From UBA10324 sp038326325 (GTDB lineage Bacteria > Bacteroidota > Bacteroidia > Chitinophagales > UBA10324): a stretch of 64,000 nucleotides of DNA. The translations under genes were made by a program, and so were the position numbers. The stretch's first letter is position 1, and each line of letters starts with the position of its first letter. This document shows, piece after piece, positions 53,478-61,903 of this stretch. The stretch covers positions 62,001 through 126,000 of the forward strand of contig JBBQJW010000005.1 of assembly GCA_038326325.1 (NCBI GenBank), written 5' to 3'. The notes below the pieces were generated by a model, which had not been told where the DNA came from, searched no databases, and saw nothing but the letters and a program-made list of their open reading frames with translations.

Positions 53478-55685
53478 ATGAAATACTTTTTTACACTCGC
53501 ATTGCTTCTAACATTTTTTGCAGAAAGCAAGGCTCAATTAATTTCCATCGCTACTGCAAGAGCCGCAGCAACAGGAGCTACTGTAACAGTTCGTGGAATT
53601 GTAACCAACGGATCAGAATTCGGAGGTTCAACACGATATATTCAGGATGGAACCGGAGGTATTTGTCTCTATAGTTCTACCCTTTCCTCTCTTCAAAGAG
53701 GCGATAGCGTTGAAGCCACTGGCACCATTTCTCCATTTAATAATTTAATGGAAATTGCGGTTACAGGTCATACACTTATTAATACAGGTAACCCGCTTCC
53801 GACACCTGTAGTTTTAACAATTCCTACAGGATATGTAGAACAATACGAAGGTCAGCTAGTGCAGGTAAATAGTATTTCATTTTCATCAACCGGAACTTTT
53901 GCGGCAAATGCAACTACTAATATTACTGATGGAGCTAATACAGCGGCAGTTCGACTTAATTCAAGTTATGTAGGAAGTTTACTCGGCACTCCAATACCTG
54001 CAGGCACAATTGGAATAGTTGGAATAATGGGGCAATATTTAACTGCTTACCAATTACAACCAAGAGATTTGAATGACATTATTCAAGTGGGAAATCCTCC
54101 GGTACTTACTACAACATTGCAACAATCAAATATTCTTACAACTTCTTTTACTGTAAGTTTTACAACTCAAAATCAGGGAAACACAATTGTTCGCTATGGT
54201 TTAACCAATGCACTTGGCAGTGAAGTTAGCAATGCAACCATGACTGTTACACATTCGATTGATTTAACGGGGTTAACACCTGGTACTCTTTATTATGTGA
54301 AGGGAATTACAATCAGTGCGAGTGGCGATACTTCATTTTCCGGAATTCAGGTAATGGGCACGCAGTCGCTTTCATCACAAACAATCACCTGTTATTTTAA
54401 TCATTCAACTGATTCTACATTTTCATCTTCTCCTTCAAACTATGCTCATTATTTAAATCATATTTCTGCTGATACTTTAAAAGCATATATCAGTCGCGCT
54501 ACACAAACAATTGATGTTGCTATTTATAATATTGATGACGCAAACGGGATTATTACTGCGTTAAATCAGAAAGCATCAACAGGTGTAACAGTTCGTGTTG
54601 TTTGCGATGCAGGAGTCAGTTCTTCTAATTACAATTTGTTTATAGGAGCAATTCAAAAGACACTTAGCCCCACAGGTTCAATTTATGGAATTATGCACGA
54701 TAAGTTTGTAGTTATTGATGCTAATTCTACGAACCCGAATGCTCCTATTGTTTGGACCGGCTCAATGAATTTTACTGCTGATCAGGTAAATGTTGATGCA
54801 CAAAATATCATCATCTTTCAGGATCAGACAATGGCTAAAGGATATACTCTTGAATTTAACGAAATGTTAATTGGTCAGAAATTCGGTCCCGATAAAACAG
54901 ATAACACACCTCATGAATTTGTGTTGCAGGGAAAAAGAGTAGAACAATACTTCAGTCCATCTGATTTAATAAATACTCATGTAAAAAAAGCTTTCTTAAC
55001 TGCAAACACTTCTATTCATTTTATAATATTTAGTTTCACAAGAACCGAACTTGCTTATCCAATTGCTGATAACTACCAATCTGTTGCAGGTTATTTTGCG
55101 CAAGGAATAATTCATGATACCGCACAGTCAACTTCTGTTTATAATGCGTTGGTATCACCAATGACGACTGCGAATTTAAAGTTGAATCAATTCTCATGGT
55201 TAATGCATCATAAGTATGCAATTGTTGATGTGAATAATAATTTATCTGATCCGCAAGTAATAACAGGCTCATATAATTATACAAACTCAGCAACTACACG
55301 CAACGATGAAAATGAAGTGATTGTTCACGATGGAAATATTGCGAATCAATACTTACAGGAATTTGCTGCAAGATTTACTGAGCAGGGCGGAGTAGTTATG
55401 GTTGGAACAAACAATATTGATATGAATTCTCATTTCGAATTAACAGCATATCCAAATCCTGCTTCAGAACTGTTACAGGTAAATTTCTATTCTGAAAAAC
55501 CGGCGAATACTACTGTTGATTTAATTGACGCTACAGGTAATTTGATTCAACATTATAATGAAGGAATCAATAGTGGTAATCAGAATTTTTCAATTAATAC
55601 ATCTGCACTTTCTTCGGGAATATATTTTCTGAATGTAAAAAGCGGAAATTTTTCGGGAGCGAAAAAGATTTCAATTATTCAGTAG
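53478..55685 (+). CDS. Secreted phospholipase D-like protein with OB-fold and T9SS type A tail
   Basis: The 735-residue protein has a signal peptide (ending ESKAQ). It then has an OB-fold, YhcR/DUF5689-like nucleic-acid-binding-type domain (~22-200: ATVTVRGIVTNG...RYIQDGTGGICLY), and an Fn3-like domain (~208-295). Two PLD half-sites follow, with complete HKD motifs: His407-Lys409-Asp414 (MHDKFVVID, then WTGSMNFT) and His577-Lys579-Asp584 (HHKYAIVD, then TGSYNYT). The tail is a type A sorting domain (LTAYPNPASELLQV, GIYFLNVKSG, KISIIQ). The OB+PLD pairing suggests an extracellular nuclease more than a lipase (inference). It has flanking terminators, so it is monocistronic. Confidence 0.9.
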   Translation: MKYFFTLALLLTFFAESKAQLISIATARAAATGATVTVRGIVTNGSEFGGSTRYIQDGTGGICLYSSTLSSLQRGDSVEATGTISPFNNLMEIAVTGHTLINTGNPLPTPVVLTIPTGYVEQYEGQLVQVNSISFSSTGTFAANATTNITDGANTAAVRLNSSYVGSLLGTPIPAGTIGIVGIMGQYLTAYQLQPRDLNDIIQVGNPPVLTTTLQQSNILTTSFTVSFTTQNQGNTIVRYGLTNALGSEVSNATMTVTHSIDLTGLTPGTLYYVKGITISASGDTSFSGIQVMGTQSLSSQTITCYFNHSTDSTFSSSPSNYAHYLNHISADTLKAYISRATQTIDVAIYNIDDANGIITALNQKASTGVTVRVVCDAGVSSSNYNLFIGAIQKTLSPTGSIYGIMHDKFVVIDANSTNPNAPIVWTGSMNFTADQVNVDAQNIIIFQDQTMAKGYTLEFNEMLIGQKFGPDKTDNTPHEFVLQGKRVEQYFSPSDLINTHVKKAFLTANTSIHFIIFSFTRTELAYPIADNYQSVAGYFAQGIIHDTAQSTSVYNALVSPMTTANLKLNQFSWLMHHKYAIVDVNNNLSDPQVITGSYNYTNSATTRNDENEVIVHDGNIANQYLQEFAARFTEQGGVVMVGTNNIDMNSHFELTAYPNPASELLQVNFYSEKPANTTVDLIDATGNLIQHYNEGINSGNQNFSINTSALSSGIYFLNVKSGNFSGAKKISIIQ

Positions 55686-55701
55686 CAAATTTTTTTGTTT
55701 T

Positions 55702-55741
55702 AATTTAAAAAGGCAATCAGAAATGATTGCCTTTTTAAATT
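55702..55741. terminator. Perfect 18-bp bidirectional terminator
   Basis: The arms 55702-55719 and 55724-55741 are perfect complements around GAAA. The A-rich and T-rich ends allow function in both directions. It ends the PLD-like gene 17 nt after its stop. Confidence 0.92.
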
Positions 55742-55971
55742 AACAAGGTTATTAATTTTAAACGCAGTTATTGGTTTTGTGTTGATTTTAAATCTTTTTT
55801 ATTTGCTTATTGCGTTTAGTTTAGTCGTGCATTGACTGTTACAGTTTTTTAAAAAAATATATTTTCTTACCCCGAACTTTTCGGGATAAATCCAATCAAG
55901 AAGAAAAATGAAGAGTATGAAATTCAGAAAATTATTTTTCTAAAAGTGTAAGACCCTTAAAATTCAAATTC

Positions 55972-55979
55972 TATTTTTG
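55972..55979 (+). promoter_or_regulatory. Bacteroidota -7 element TATTTTTG
   Basis: It matches TAnnTTTG and lies 19 nt before the ATG of the 55999-58014 gene. No -33 TTG at 19-nt spacing was seen. Confidence 0.4.
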
Positions 55980-55998
55980 AGAAATTCAATCGCGAAGC

Positions 55999-58014
55999 AT
56001 GAAATTTCCGACTCTCATTTTTATTTCGTTTTGTTTTTTATTTCCCGTGCTTAGTCAAGCTCAGTGTCCCGCGGGTACTGATACAAGCTCAGTGAACTTA
56101 GTGGTAAATGGAGATTTCGAAGCGGGTAATGTGAACTTTACAAGCGATTATACTTATTGCAATTCCGCGAATTGCCTTCAACCCGAAGCGATGTACGCGG
56201 TTGGATCAAATCCGACTTTTTATCATAGTGCTTTTGTTGGCGCCGACCACACTACGGGGCTGGGAAACCTGATGGTTGTAAATGGTGCGGGCACCCCGAA
56301 TACAAATGTTTGGTGCCAGACCATAACTGTTACACCTAACACGCAATATCTTTTTTCAACTTGGGTGAGTTCGATGGTGGCGAACAGTCCCGCTATTTTG
56401 CAATTCAGCATCAATGGCGTTCAGTTGGGAACAGCTTTTACCGCTCCGGGTTTTATAAATTTCTGGCAGGAGTTTAACGACAGTTGGTACAGTGGCGTAA
56501 CAACTTCCGCCGCGATTTGCATCGTAAATCAAAATACGAATCTTGGCGGAAATGATTTCGGGTTGGATGACATCACCTTCACTCCCTGCGTTTGCAATTT
56601 TGTTTTTAACGCGGGAGGCGATACGCAAGTTTGCAACGGCGGCGGCTATCAGTTTCAACTGAGCAACTCGAATACTTATACATGGTTCCCCGCCACAGGA
56701 TTGAGTTGCACGAATTGCAATAACCCGATTGCTTCACCGACTGTTACAACGACTTACACAATTGATGCTTCGCTGAGTTTTTGTCCTGCGATTGACTCGG
56801 TCGTCGTGACCGTCAATCCGGTTCCGACTGTTACAGCGAGTGGAGACACGAGTATTTGCTCGGGCGAGCAAACTACTATTCACGCGTTTGGAAATGGAAG
56901 TTATTCTTGGTCGCCGACCACGGGATTATCCGCGACAAATATCGCAAACCCGATCGCTTCACCGACTTCGACCACTTCATATACTGTAACAGTCACGAAT
57001 TTATTCGGATGCGCCGCTTCTGATATTGTCGTCGTTTCCATTACACAAACGGCTAATGTGAGCGCGGGAGTTGATAATGGATTTTGCGACGGAGGACAGG
57101 TTCAATTAAACGCGACGGGTGGCGGAAATTATTCGTGGTCGCCTTCAAATGGATTATCAGCGACAAATATTTTCAATCCGATTGCTTCGCCGGCGCAAAC
57201 CACGACTTATACTGTTACAGTAACCGGTTCTTCGAATTGCACGGGCTCTGATGATGTAGTTATTACCGTGCATCCCTTTCCAGTCGCCGAAGCGGGCGGC
57301 GATGTTGTTTATTGCGCCGGTCATGCGGTTCAGTTGAATGCGAGTGGCGCGAGCGATTACCAATGGTCGCCGGGCGCCGGGCTTTCGTCTTCTTCTCTTT
57401 CTAATCCGTTTGCTTCGCCGAATCAGACGACTACTTATACTGTTACAGTTTCCACTCCTTTCGGTTGTACTGATACCGCTTCGGTGATTGTGACTTATGA
57501 CAATTTTATTCTTTCAGGAATTATTGATACGCTGATTTGTCCGGCTACTTCCATTCAGTTGTTCGCGAATGGGTGCGGTGATTGCGATTATAACTGGAGT
57601 CCTTCAACGGCTTTGAGTGATAACGCGGTTTTTAATCCGAATGCGTCTCCCGGTACATCTACTGTTTACGCCGTGACTGTTACAGACGCTTTGGGTTGTA
57701 CGAATTCTTTTTCTACTTCCATTTTGGTTGATCCGACCTGTTATATTCTAACAATGCCAACCGCTTTTTCTCCAAACGCCGATGGAAGCAATGATTATTT
57801 TCATCCGTTAGGTAAAGGTGTTAAAACAATTGAGTGGTCGGTTTTTAACCGCTGGGGTGAAGTGATTTACAGTTCACATAATTTTTATGATAAATGGAAC
57901 GGCGCTTTTAAAGGTGAAGTTCAACCCATAGGTGTTTATGCGTGGAAGTTGAACGCGACTATGGAGAACGGCGAACTGATTTCGAAAGAAGGGAATGTTA
58001 CACTGTTAAAATAA
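55999..58014 (+). CDS. T9SS type B sorted PKD-repeat adhesin
   Basis: The 671-residue protein has a signal peptide (ending LSQAQ). A jelly-roll-like domain (~30-195: VVNGDFEAGNVNF...NDFGLDDITF) is closely related to a module of the giant adhesin upstream. About five PKD-like repeats of ~80-85 residues follow, with the signature YSWSPTTGLSATNIANPIAS and TTTYTVTVT. The C-terminus is a type B T9SS domain (TAFSPNADGSNDYFHPLG, VFNRWGEVIYSS, WNGAFKGEVQPIGVYAWKL). Codon use is richer in GCG, CCG, TCG and ACG than in the other adhesins, so it may have a different history (transfer or expression selection). It converges on recA across a shared terminator. Confidence 0.88.
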   Translation: MKFPTLIFISFCFLFPVLSQAQCPAGTDTSSVNLVVNGDFEAGNVNFTSDYTYCNSANCLQPEAMYAVGSNPTFYHSAFVGADHTTGLGNLMVVNGAGTPNTNVWCQTITVTPNTQYLFSTWVSSMVANSPAILQFSINGVQLGTAFTAPGFINFWQEFNDSWYSGVTTSAAICIVNQNTNLGGNDFGLDDITFTPCVCNFVFNAGGDTQVCNGGGYQFQLSNSNTYTWFPATGLSCTNCNNPIASPTVTTTYTIDASLSFCPAIDSVVVTVNPVPTVTASGDTSICSGEQTTIHAFGNGSYSWSPTTGLSATNIANPIASPTSTTSYTVTVTNLFGCAASDIVVVSITQTANVSAGVDNGFCDGGQVQLNATGGGNYSWSPSNGLSATNIFNPIASPAQTTTYTVTVTGSSNCTGSDDVVITVHPFPVAEAGGDVVYCAGHAVQLNASGASDYQWSPGAGLSSSSLSNPFASPNQTTTYTVTVSTPFGCTDTASVIVTYDNFILSGIIDTLICPATSIQLFANGCGDCDYNWSPSTALSDNAVFNPNASPGTSTVYAVTVTDALGCTNSFSTSILVDPTCYILTMPTAFSPNADGSNDYFHPLGKGVKTIEWSVFNRWGEVIYSSHNFYDKWNGAFKGEVQPIGVYAWKLNATMENGELISKEGNVTLLK

Positions 58015-58017
58015 AAA

Positions 58018-58042
58018 ATCCCGCCTCGGAGTGAGACGGGAT
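58018..58042. terminator. Bidirectional terminator between adhesin and recA
   Basis: The arm 58018-58027 pairs with 58033-58042 with one mismatch around a 5-nt loop. An A-run lies on the left and TTTTTATTT on the right, so it serves both convergent genes. Confidence 0.85.
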
Positions 58043-58070
58043 TTTTATTTGTCGCCAAAATTATTTCCGA

Positions 58071-59111
58071 CTATTTCTTTTCTTCCGCGAGTTCGGGAGT
58101 TTTAGCGGCGCCGTTCGACATTAGTTTGCCGCGAACTTTCGCTTCTATCTCATCAGCCATTTCGGGATTGTCGCGAAGTATTTGTTTTACCGCGTCGCGT
58201 CCCTGTCCGAGTTTGTTGCCATCGTAACTGAACCATGAACCACTCTTCTGAATGATTTGCATATCCACTCCCATGTCAATGATTTCGCCCACCTTGCTGA
58301 TGCCTTCTCCATATATCACATCGAACTCCACCATGCGGAAAGGCGGCGCGACTTTATTTTTCACCACTTTCACTTTCACACGGTTGCCAATTACTTCTTC
58401 GCCATCTTTAATTTGCGCGAGGCGACGAATATCCAAACGAACCGATGCATAAAACTTAAGTGCGTTTCCTCCGGTAGTAGTTTCGGGATTGCCGAACATG
58501 ACTCCGATTTTTTCGCGCAATTGGTTGATGAATATGCAAAGACAATTTGTTTTGCTGATGGTGCCGGTGAGTTTACGCAACGCCTGACTCATGAGACGCG
58601 CATGCAGTCCCATTTTGCTGTCGCCCATTTCACCTTCTATTTCTGCTTTAGGTACAAGAGCCGCTACCGAGTCAATCACTATAACATCAATGGCTCCTGA
58701 ACGAATCAGGTTCTCAGTAATTTCCAATGCTTGTTCTCCGTTGTCGGGTTGAGAGATTAACAGATTCTCTACATCAACTCCTAATTTTTGAGCATATCCT
58801 TTATCGAACGCATGTTCCGCGTCAATGAAAGCGGCGATACCTCCGCGGCGCTGTGCTTCCGCAATTACATGTGTGGCGAGGGTGGTTTTTCCGCTCGACT
58901 CAGGTCCGTAAATTTCTACTACTCTTCCTTTTGGTAATCCACCAATGCCGAGCGCTACATCCAATCCGAGCGAGCCGGTTGAAATGGCTTCGATGGGTTC
59001 AATGTGCGTGTCGCCGAGTTTCATTACCGTGCCCTTGCCGTAATCTTTGTCAAGCTTGTCCATCGCAAGTTTGAGCGCCTTAAGTTTTTCTGAATTGCTA
59101 TTTACCGCCAT
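58071..59111 (-). CDS. recA: Recombinase RecA
   Basis: RecA catalyses strand exchange in homologous recombination and acts as coprotease for LexA-type repressors. The 346 residues show Walker A GPESSGKTT (~70-78), Walker B DVIVIDSVAALVPK, loop L1/L2 segments (GEMGDSKMGLHARLMSQALRKLTG and NQLREKIGVMFGNPETTTGGNALKFYASVRLDIRR), and the KVKVVKNKVAPPF element. The start MAVNSNSEKLKAL is family-like. It is transcribed from the -33/-7 promoter at 59259-59288 with a long leader containing an inverted repeat. It is divergent from a LexA-like gene, which suggests SOS-type control. Confidence 0.98.
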   Translation of the reverse strand: MAVNSNSEKLKALKLAMDKLDKDYGKGTVMKLGDTHIEPIEAISTGSLGLDVALGIGGLPKGRVVEIYGPESSGKTTLATHVIAEAQRRGGIAAFIDAEHAFDKGYAQKLGVDVENLLISQPDNGEQALEITENLIRSGAIDVIVIDSVAALVPKAEIEGEMGDSKMGLHARLMSQALRKLTGTISKTNCLCIFINQLREKIGVMFGNPETTTGGNALKFYASVRLDIRRLAQIKDGEEVIGNRVKVKVVKNKVAPPFRMVEFDVIYGEGISKVGEIIDMGVDMQIIQKSGSWFSYDGNKLGQGRDAVKQILRDNPEMADEIEAKVRGKLMSNGAAKTPELAEEKK

Positions 59112-59170
59112 GTTTTAAATTGTTTTAGCTTTTGAAAATCGCGCCGATTCGTTCGGTGTCAATACTCTAC

Positions 59171-59190
59171 GAAAGTGAATCATCACTTTC
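59171..59190. repeat. Inverted repeat GAAAGTGA-N4-TCACTTTC in the recA leader
   Basis: Perfect 8-bp arms at 59171-59178 and 59183-59190 lie between the recA promoter and its start codon. It may be a repressor operator or an RNA hairpin. No second copy was noticed before uvrA or nth. Confidence 0.5.
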
Positions 59191-59258
59191 ATTTGAGCAA
59201 CGAAACTTCGCGAAATATTTATGCACAATTTCTTAATTGTTTATAGTCGGGTTGGATG

Positions 59259-59288
59259 CAAATATAAATATTTTTTTGAGTTTGTCAA
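59259..59288 (-). promoter_or_regulatory. recA promoter with Bacteroidota -33 and -7 elements
   Basis: On the minus strand TTG (59288-59286) is followed at exactly 19 nt by TATATTTG (59266-59259), a full match to TTG-N19-TAnnTTTG. A tandem 9-mer GTTTGTCAA (59280s-59297) overlaps the -33 and could bind a regulator. Confidence 0.7.
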
Positions 59289-59357
59289 GTTTGTCAATAA
59301 ATAAATTTATACATAATTATTAATGAAATTAATTTAAGTTTGCGGAAACAATCAGGT

Positions 59358-59984
59358 ATGCATCCGTTACAGGAACAATTGCTCGGTGAAATTGAACGCA
59401 AGAATATCGGCAACCTTACCCTACGCGAAATAGGTGATCTTATTGGAGAAAAACTTCCGCAAAAGGTAAAACATCATTTAACTCAGCTCGAAGCCAAAGG
59501 ATTTATTTTAATTGACAAGAGAAACCAAACCATTAAGCGCATCAGCAACAAGGCCAAGTCAGACAATCTTTTTGTTTCGCTGCCAATTGTTGGTTCGGCG
59601 AATTGCGGCCCTGCTGAGATTTACGCCAATGAAAATATTGAGGGGTACTTGAAAATTTCGCGCAACCTGCTGCCTTATAAAAAAGGATTGTATGTGATAA
59701 AGGCGGATGGTAACTCGCTGAACAAATCGAGTGTGAAAGGAAAGAATATTGAAAGCGGTGATTTTGTGATTGTTGACAGCGAAAATATTTCTCCGAGGGA
59801 CAACGATTATGTTGTTTCTATTATAGATGGCATGGCGAATATTAAAAAGTATCGTCTCGATAAAGTTAATGATAGAATCGTGTTGCTTTCAGAATCAACA
59901 AAAGATTATTCGCCAATTTTTATTCATCGCGATGATGATTTCAGAATAAGCGGGAAGGTGGTGGATGTGGTGAAGAAGTTTTAA
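59358..59984 (+). CDS. LexA-like S24 repressor with Cys-Gly cleavage site
   Basis: The ATG at 59358 gives 208 residues, close to LexA length. A winged-helix DNA-binding domain is at 1-62 (LTLREIGDLIGEKLPQKVKHHLTQLEAKGFILI), laid out like LexA. The S24 domain follows: cleavage region VGSANCGPAEIYANENIEGY with Cys83-Gly84, nucleophile Ser120 (ADGNSLN, at the GxSM position), and Lys163 (ANIKKYRL) as general base. LexA normally has Ala-Gly at the scissile site; Cys-Gly is the UmuD form. An in-frame TTG at 59340 is a possible earlier start. It is divergent from recA, so an SOS-type repressor is likely (inference). Symbol lexA withheld because the phylum rarely has classical LexA. Confidence 0.85.
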   Translation: MHPLQEQLLGEIERKNIGNLTLREIGDLIGEKLPQKVKHHLTQLEAKGFILIDKRNQTIKRISNKAKSDNLFVSLPIVGSANCGPAEIYANENIEGYLKISRNLLPYKKGLYVIKADGNSLNKSSVKGKNIESGDFVIVDSENISPRDNDYVVSIIDGMANIKKYRLDKVNDRIVLLSESTKDYSPIFIHRDDDFRISGKVVDVVKKF

Positions 59985-60034
59985 TGCGATAAATAATTCT
60001 TGAATTGAAAAAAAAATTTGTGAGTTCAATCGCA

Positions 60035-60709
60035 TTACACTTTAATTTTTGTTGAAGGAATATCAATCTTCGGCAAACTCTTCTGATAATAAAGGCACAC
60101 TTCCTTCAACCCGCACTCCTCACATTTAGGTTTTCGCGCGATGCAAACATATCTTCCATGCAATATGAGCCAATGATGCGCGATGGAAATTAAATTCTCG
60201 GGAATGTATTTTATCAATTGCAATTCCGTCTGTAACGGATTTTTTGCTCCAACAGTTAATCCTATTCTTGCTGCCACACGAAATACATGTGTGTCAACCG
60301 CCATTTTTGGTTGATTGAATAAACAGGAGAGAATAACATTCGCCGTTTTTCTTCCTACACCAGGCAACTGCTGTAACAGTTCACCATCATCAGGCACATT
60401 ACCATCAAATTTCTCAACTAACATTTGCGACATACCAATCAGATGCTTCGTTTTATTGTTTGGATAAGAAATGCTTTTGATGAATGGAAAAACTTCGTCG
60501 AAGGTTGCTTTCGAAAGTTTTTGCGCGATAGGATATTTTTTGAAGAGCGCCGGAGTAGTCATGTTCACCCGCTTGTCGGTGCATTGCGCTGAAAGAATAA
60601 CGGAAACTAAAAGCTGAAAAGGATTTTCATAAACCAATTCAGTTTCGGCGACAGGTCGGTGCTTTTCAAAATACTGAATAACAAAATCAAATAAATCTTT
60701 ACGCAACAT
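60035..60709 (-). CDS. nth: Endonuclease III
   Basis: This DNA glycosylase/AP lyase removes oxidised pyrimidines in base excision repair. The 224 residues carry the HhH motif LPGVGRKTANVIL with catalytic Lys121, Asp139 in AVDTHVFRV, and the [4Fe-4S] ligands Cys189, Cys196, Cys199 and Cys205 (C-x6-C-x2-C-x5-C). It is complete and should be active. It follows vapC by 42 nt on the same strand and may be transcribed with the toxin-antitoxin pair. The helix LLQQL just before the HhH is encoded across a TGTAACA motif copy. Confidence 0.96.
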   Translation of the reverse strand: MLRKDLFDFVIQYFEKHRPVAETELVYENPFQLLVSVILSAQCTDKRVNMTTPALFKKYPIAQKLSKATFDEVFPFIKSISYPNNKTKHLIGMSQMLVEKFDGNVPDDGELLQQLPGVGRKTANVILSCLFNQPKMAVDTHVFRVAARIGLTVGAKNPLQTELQLIKYIPENLISIAHHWLILHGRYVCIARKPKCEECGLKEVCLYYQKSLPKIDIPSTKIKV

Positions 60710-60751
60710 GAGGCGAAAGTAAATAGCTGAATAAAATTCGAGCGATAAAAA

Positions 60752-61171
60752 TTACTTCCTTAATGGTTTTCTTTTCGGCTTGATGTTGTGGTCAAGCAAT
60801 TTTAATCCTTCAATGAATTTGAAATCAGAAATATTCAAAGTAAACAATGTAATTCGATTTGACATTGCAGTAGCGGCAATTAACATATCGGGGATTTTCG
60901 GACTATGAGATAGTGCATAGCGATAAATAAGAGATTCATAAATTCTATTGGAAGAGGAATCTATTTCCAACCAGATAAATTTATTGAGCCAAGAATAATA
61001 TTTATTAAAATCAGTTTTATTCAGTGCTCCTAATAAAATTTCACTTGCACTGATAGAGGAAATACATAGAGAGTCAATTCCAAATTCTAAAATTTTTGAA
61101 GTCACTTCTTCATTGTCATTCAACAATTCAATTAATACATCAGAATCAAGAATGCAATAATTTGTCACCAT
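60752..61171 (-). CDS. vapC: PIN-domain toxin, VapC-like
   Basis: The 139-residue PIN-domain ribonuclease has the first acidic residues in ILDSDVLIELL (Asp9/Asp11 region), Glu in SISASEILLGAL, Asp in KIPDMLIAATAMSN, and the last acidic site in TLNISDFKFI. VapC toxins cut tRNA or rRNA and are held by VapB. Its ATG overlaps the stop of a 50-codon upstream frame (61165-61317) by 7 nt, the usual antitoxin-toxin coupling. The cognate antitoxin is short and not of a family I can name. Upstream and downstream there is no sign of a mobile element. Confidence 0.88.
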   Translation of the reverse strand: MVTNYCILDSDVLIELLNDNEEVTSKILEFGIDSLCISSISASEILLGALNKTDFNKYYSWLNKFIWLEIDSSSNRIYESLIYRYALSHSPKIPDMLIAATAMSNRITLFTLNISDFKFIEGLKLLDHNIKPKRKPLRK

Positions 61172-61317
61172 GCTTCCTTTCTGATTTTCTCAAGTGACAA
61201 TGGCTTGTTTTTATTGTATCCGACCATTGTGAGAAAATCTTTTTCTGATTTGAATTTTGATTTCTTATTTAATTTTTTTCTTCTTACTGGAAGAAGTTTT
61301 TTAATCATTGTTGCCAT
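61165..61317 (-). CDS. Small antitoxin partner of the VapC-like toxin
   Basis: The ATG at 61317 opens a 50-codon frame ending TGA at 61165 that overlaps the vapC start (ATGGTGA). It reads MATMIKKLLPVRRKKLNKKS, then a Lys-rich part with SEKDFLTMVGYN, and ends LSLEKIRKEAW. It is very basic at the N-terminus, which fits DNA binding, and its short amphipathic C-terminal tail would fit a VapC-inhibiting peptide. It matches no named VapB class that I can recognise. It is short, so it is easily missed by gene callers. Confidence 0.65.
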   Translation of the reverse strand: MATMIKKLLPVRRKKLNKKSKFKSEKDFLTMVGYNKNKPLSLEKIRKEAW

Positions 61318-61412
61318 TGCGCTAAGTTATGTTTCAGATTATTCTTAAAAAAAATAAAATTCTAATTCGAAAATAGAAAAAATTTTTTTCTTCCCAAAAA
61401 TAAAACTCAACA

Positions 61413-61435
61413 GCACCACAAAAAATTTGCGGTGC
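61413..61435 (-). terminator. Terminator of the second sigma operon
   Basis: GCACC (61413-61417) pairs with GGTGC (61431-61435), with a mismatch and then four further A/T-rich pairs. The minus strand continues into TTGAGTTTTATTTTT. It lies 31 nt after the stop at 61467. Confidence 0.6.
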
Positions 61436-61466
61436 CGTGAATCCAAAAAATAAAAATGAAAAAAAT

Positions 61467-61703
61467 CTAAGAGTGACTTTCGCTCTTTACAGTATCGCGA
61501 CTGTATTGCATGATTATATCAATGCTGCTGTCGCTTGGGTCAAGTTTTCCCTGTTCGAGTTCTTCTTTCGCGGTTAGCATTCCCTGATAGGTTTTCGCGA
61601 GATCAAGGTTTTCGAGAATCGCTTTTCGAATGTTGGCGGATTCTTCAGTGGTTGTTTCGTTGTAAACGAAGCGAACTAAATCATCAGATGTAAAAGTTTT
61701 CAT
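61467..61703 (-). CDS. Small acidic protein, putative anti-sigma partner
   Basis: The ATG at 61703 gives 78 residues beginning MKTFTSDDLVRFVYNETT. It continues with helical acidic segments (EESANIRKAILENLDLAKTYQGMLTAKEELEQG) and a tail SDSSIDIIMQYSRDTV. Small proteins with this opening follow ECF sigma genes in many Bacteroidota. The helical pattern resembles the N-terminal domain of membrane anti-sigma factors, but with no TM helix. A longer frame to 61835 would cross a hairpin and lacks family similarity. It lies 200 nt after the sigma gene on the same strand. An anti-sigma role is inference only. Confidence 0.65.
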   Translation of the reverse strand: MKTFTSDDLVRFVYNETTTEESANIRKAILENLDLAKTYQGMLTAKEELEQGKLDPSDSSIDIIMQYSRDTVKSESHS

Positions 61704-61768
61704 GTAATTGTTATTGATTTTATTGATGAACGAAATTGTTTTTGAATTATTGTATCGCCCAACTTTAG

Positions 61769-61788
61769 CCCTTCCCAAGGCGGGAAGG
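61769..61788. repeat. CCTTCCC/GGGAAGG hairpin between sigma and partner gene
   Basis: The 7-bp arms enclose AAGGC. It lies in the ~200-nt leader between the second sigma gene and its small partner and could affect their relative expression. Confidence 0.45.
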
Positions 61789-61903
61789 GAAAAGGTTGAA
61801 GCATCATTAAAAAAATTTTTAAGAGTAGTTTCCATTTAATTATCATGCTTAACGGCAAACACCTTTCGATTATTGTGTGCCCTTCAGCAAATTTTACTAA
61901 AGG

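Larger units (their letters stand above)
55686..55998. other. Intergenic region with terminator, motif copy and hairpin
   Basis: No gene is visible. It holds the strong terminator at 55702-55741, the dispersed motif at 55837-55843 with a T/A-rich flank, a CCCGAA/TTCGGG hairpin (55871-55885), and a -7 element at 55972-55979. Confidence 0.6.

Noticed and set aside
60752..61317. Mobile element carrying VapBC
   Set aside because: No transposase, integrase, terminal repeats or target duplication is visible around it.
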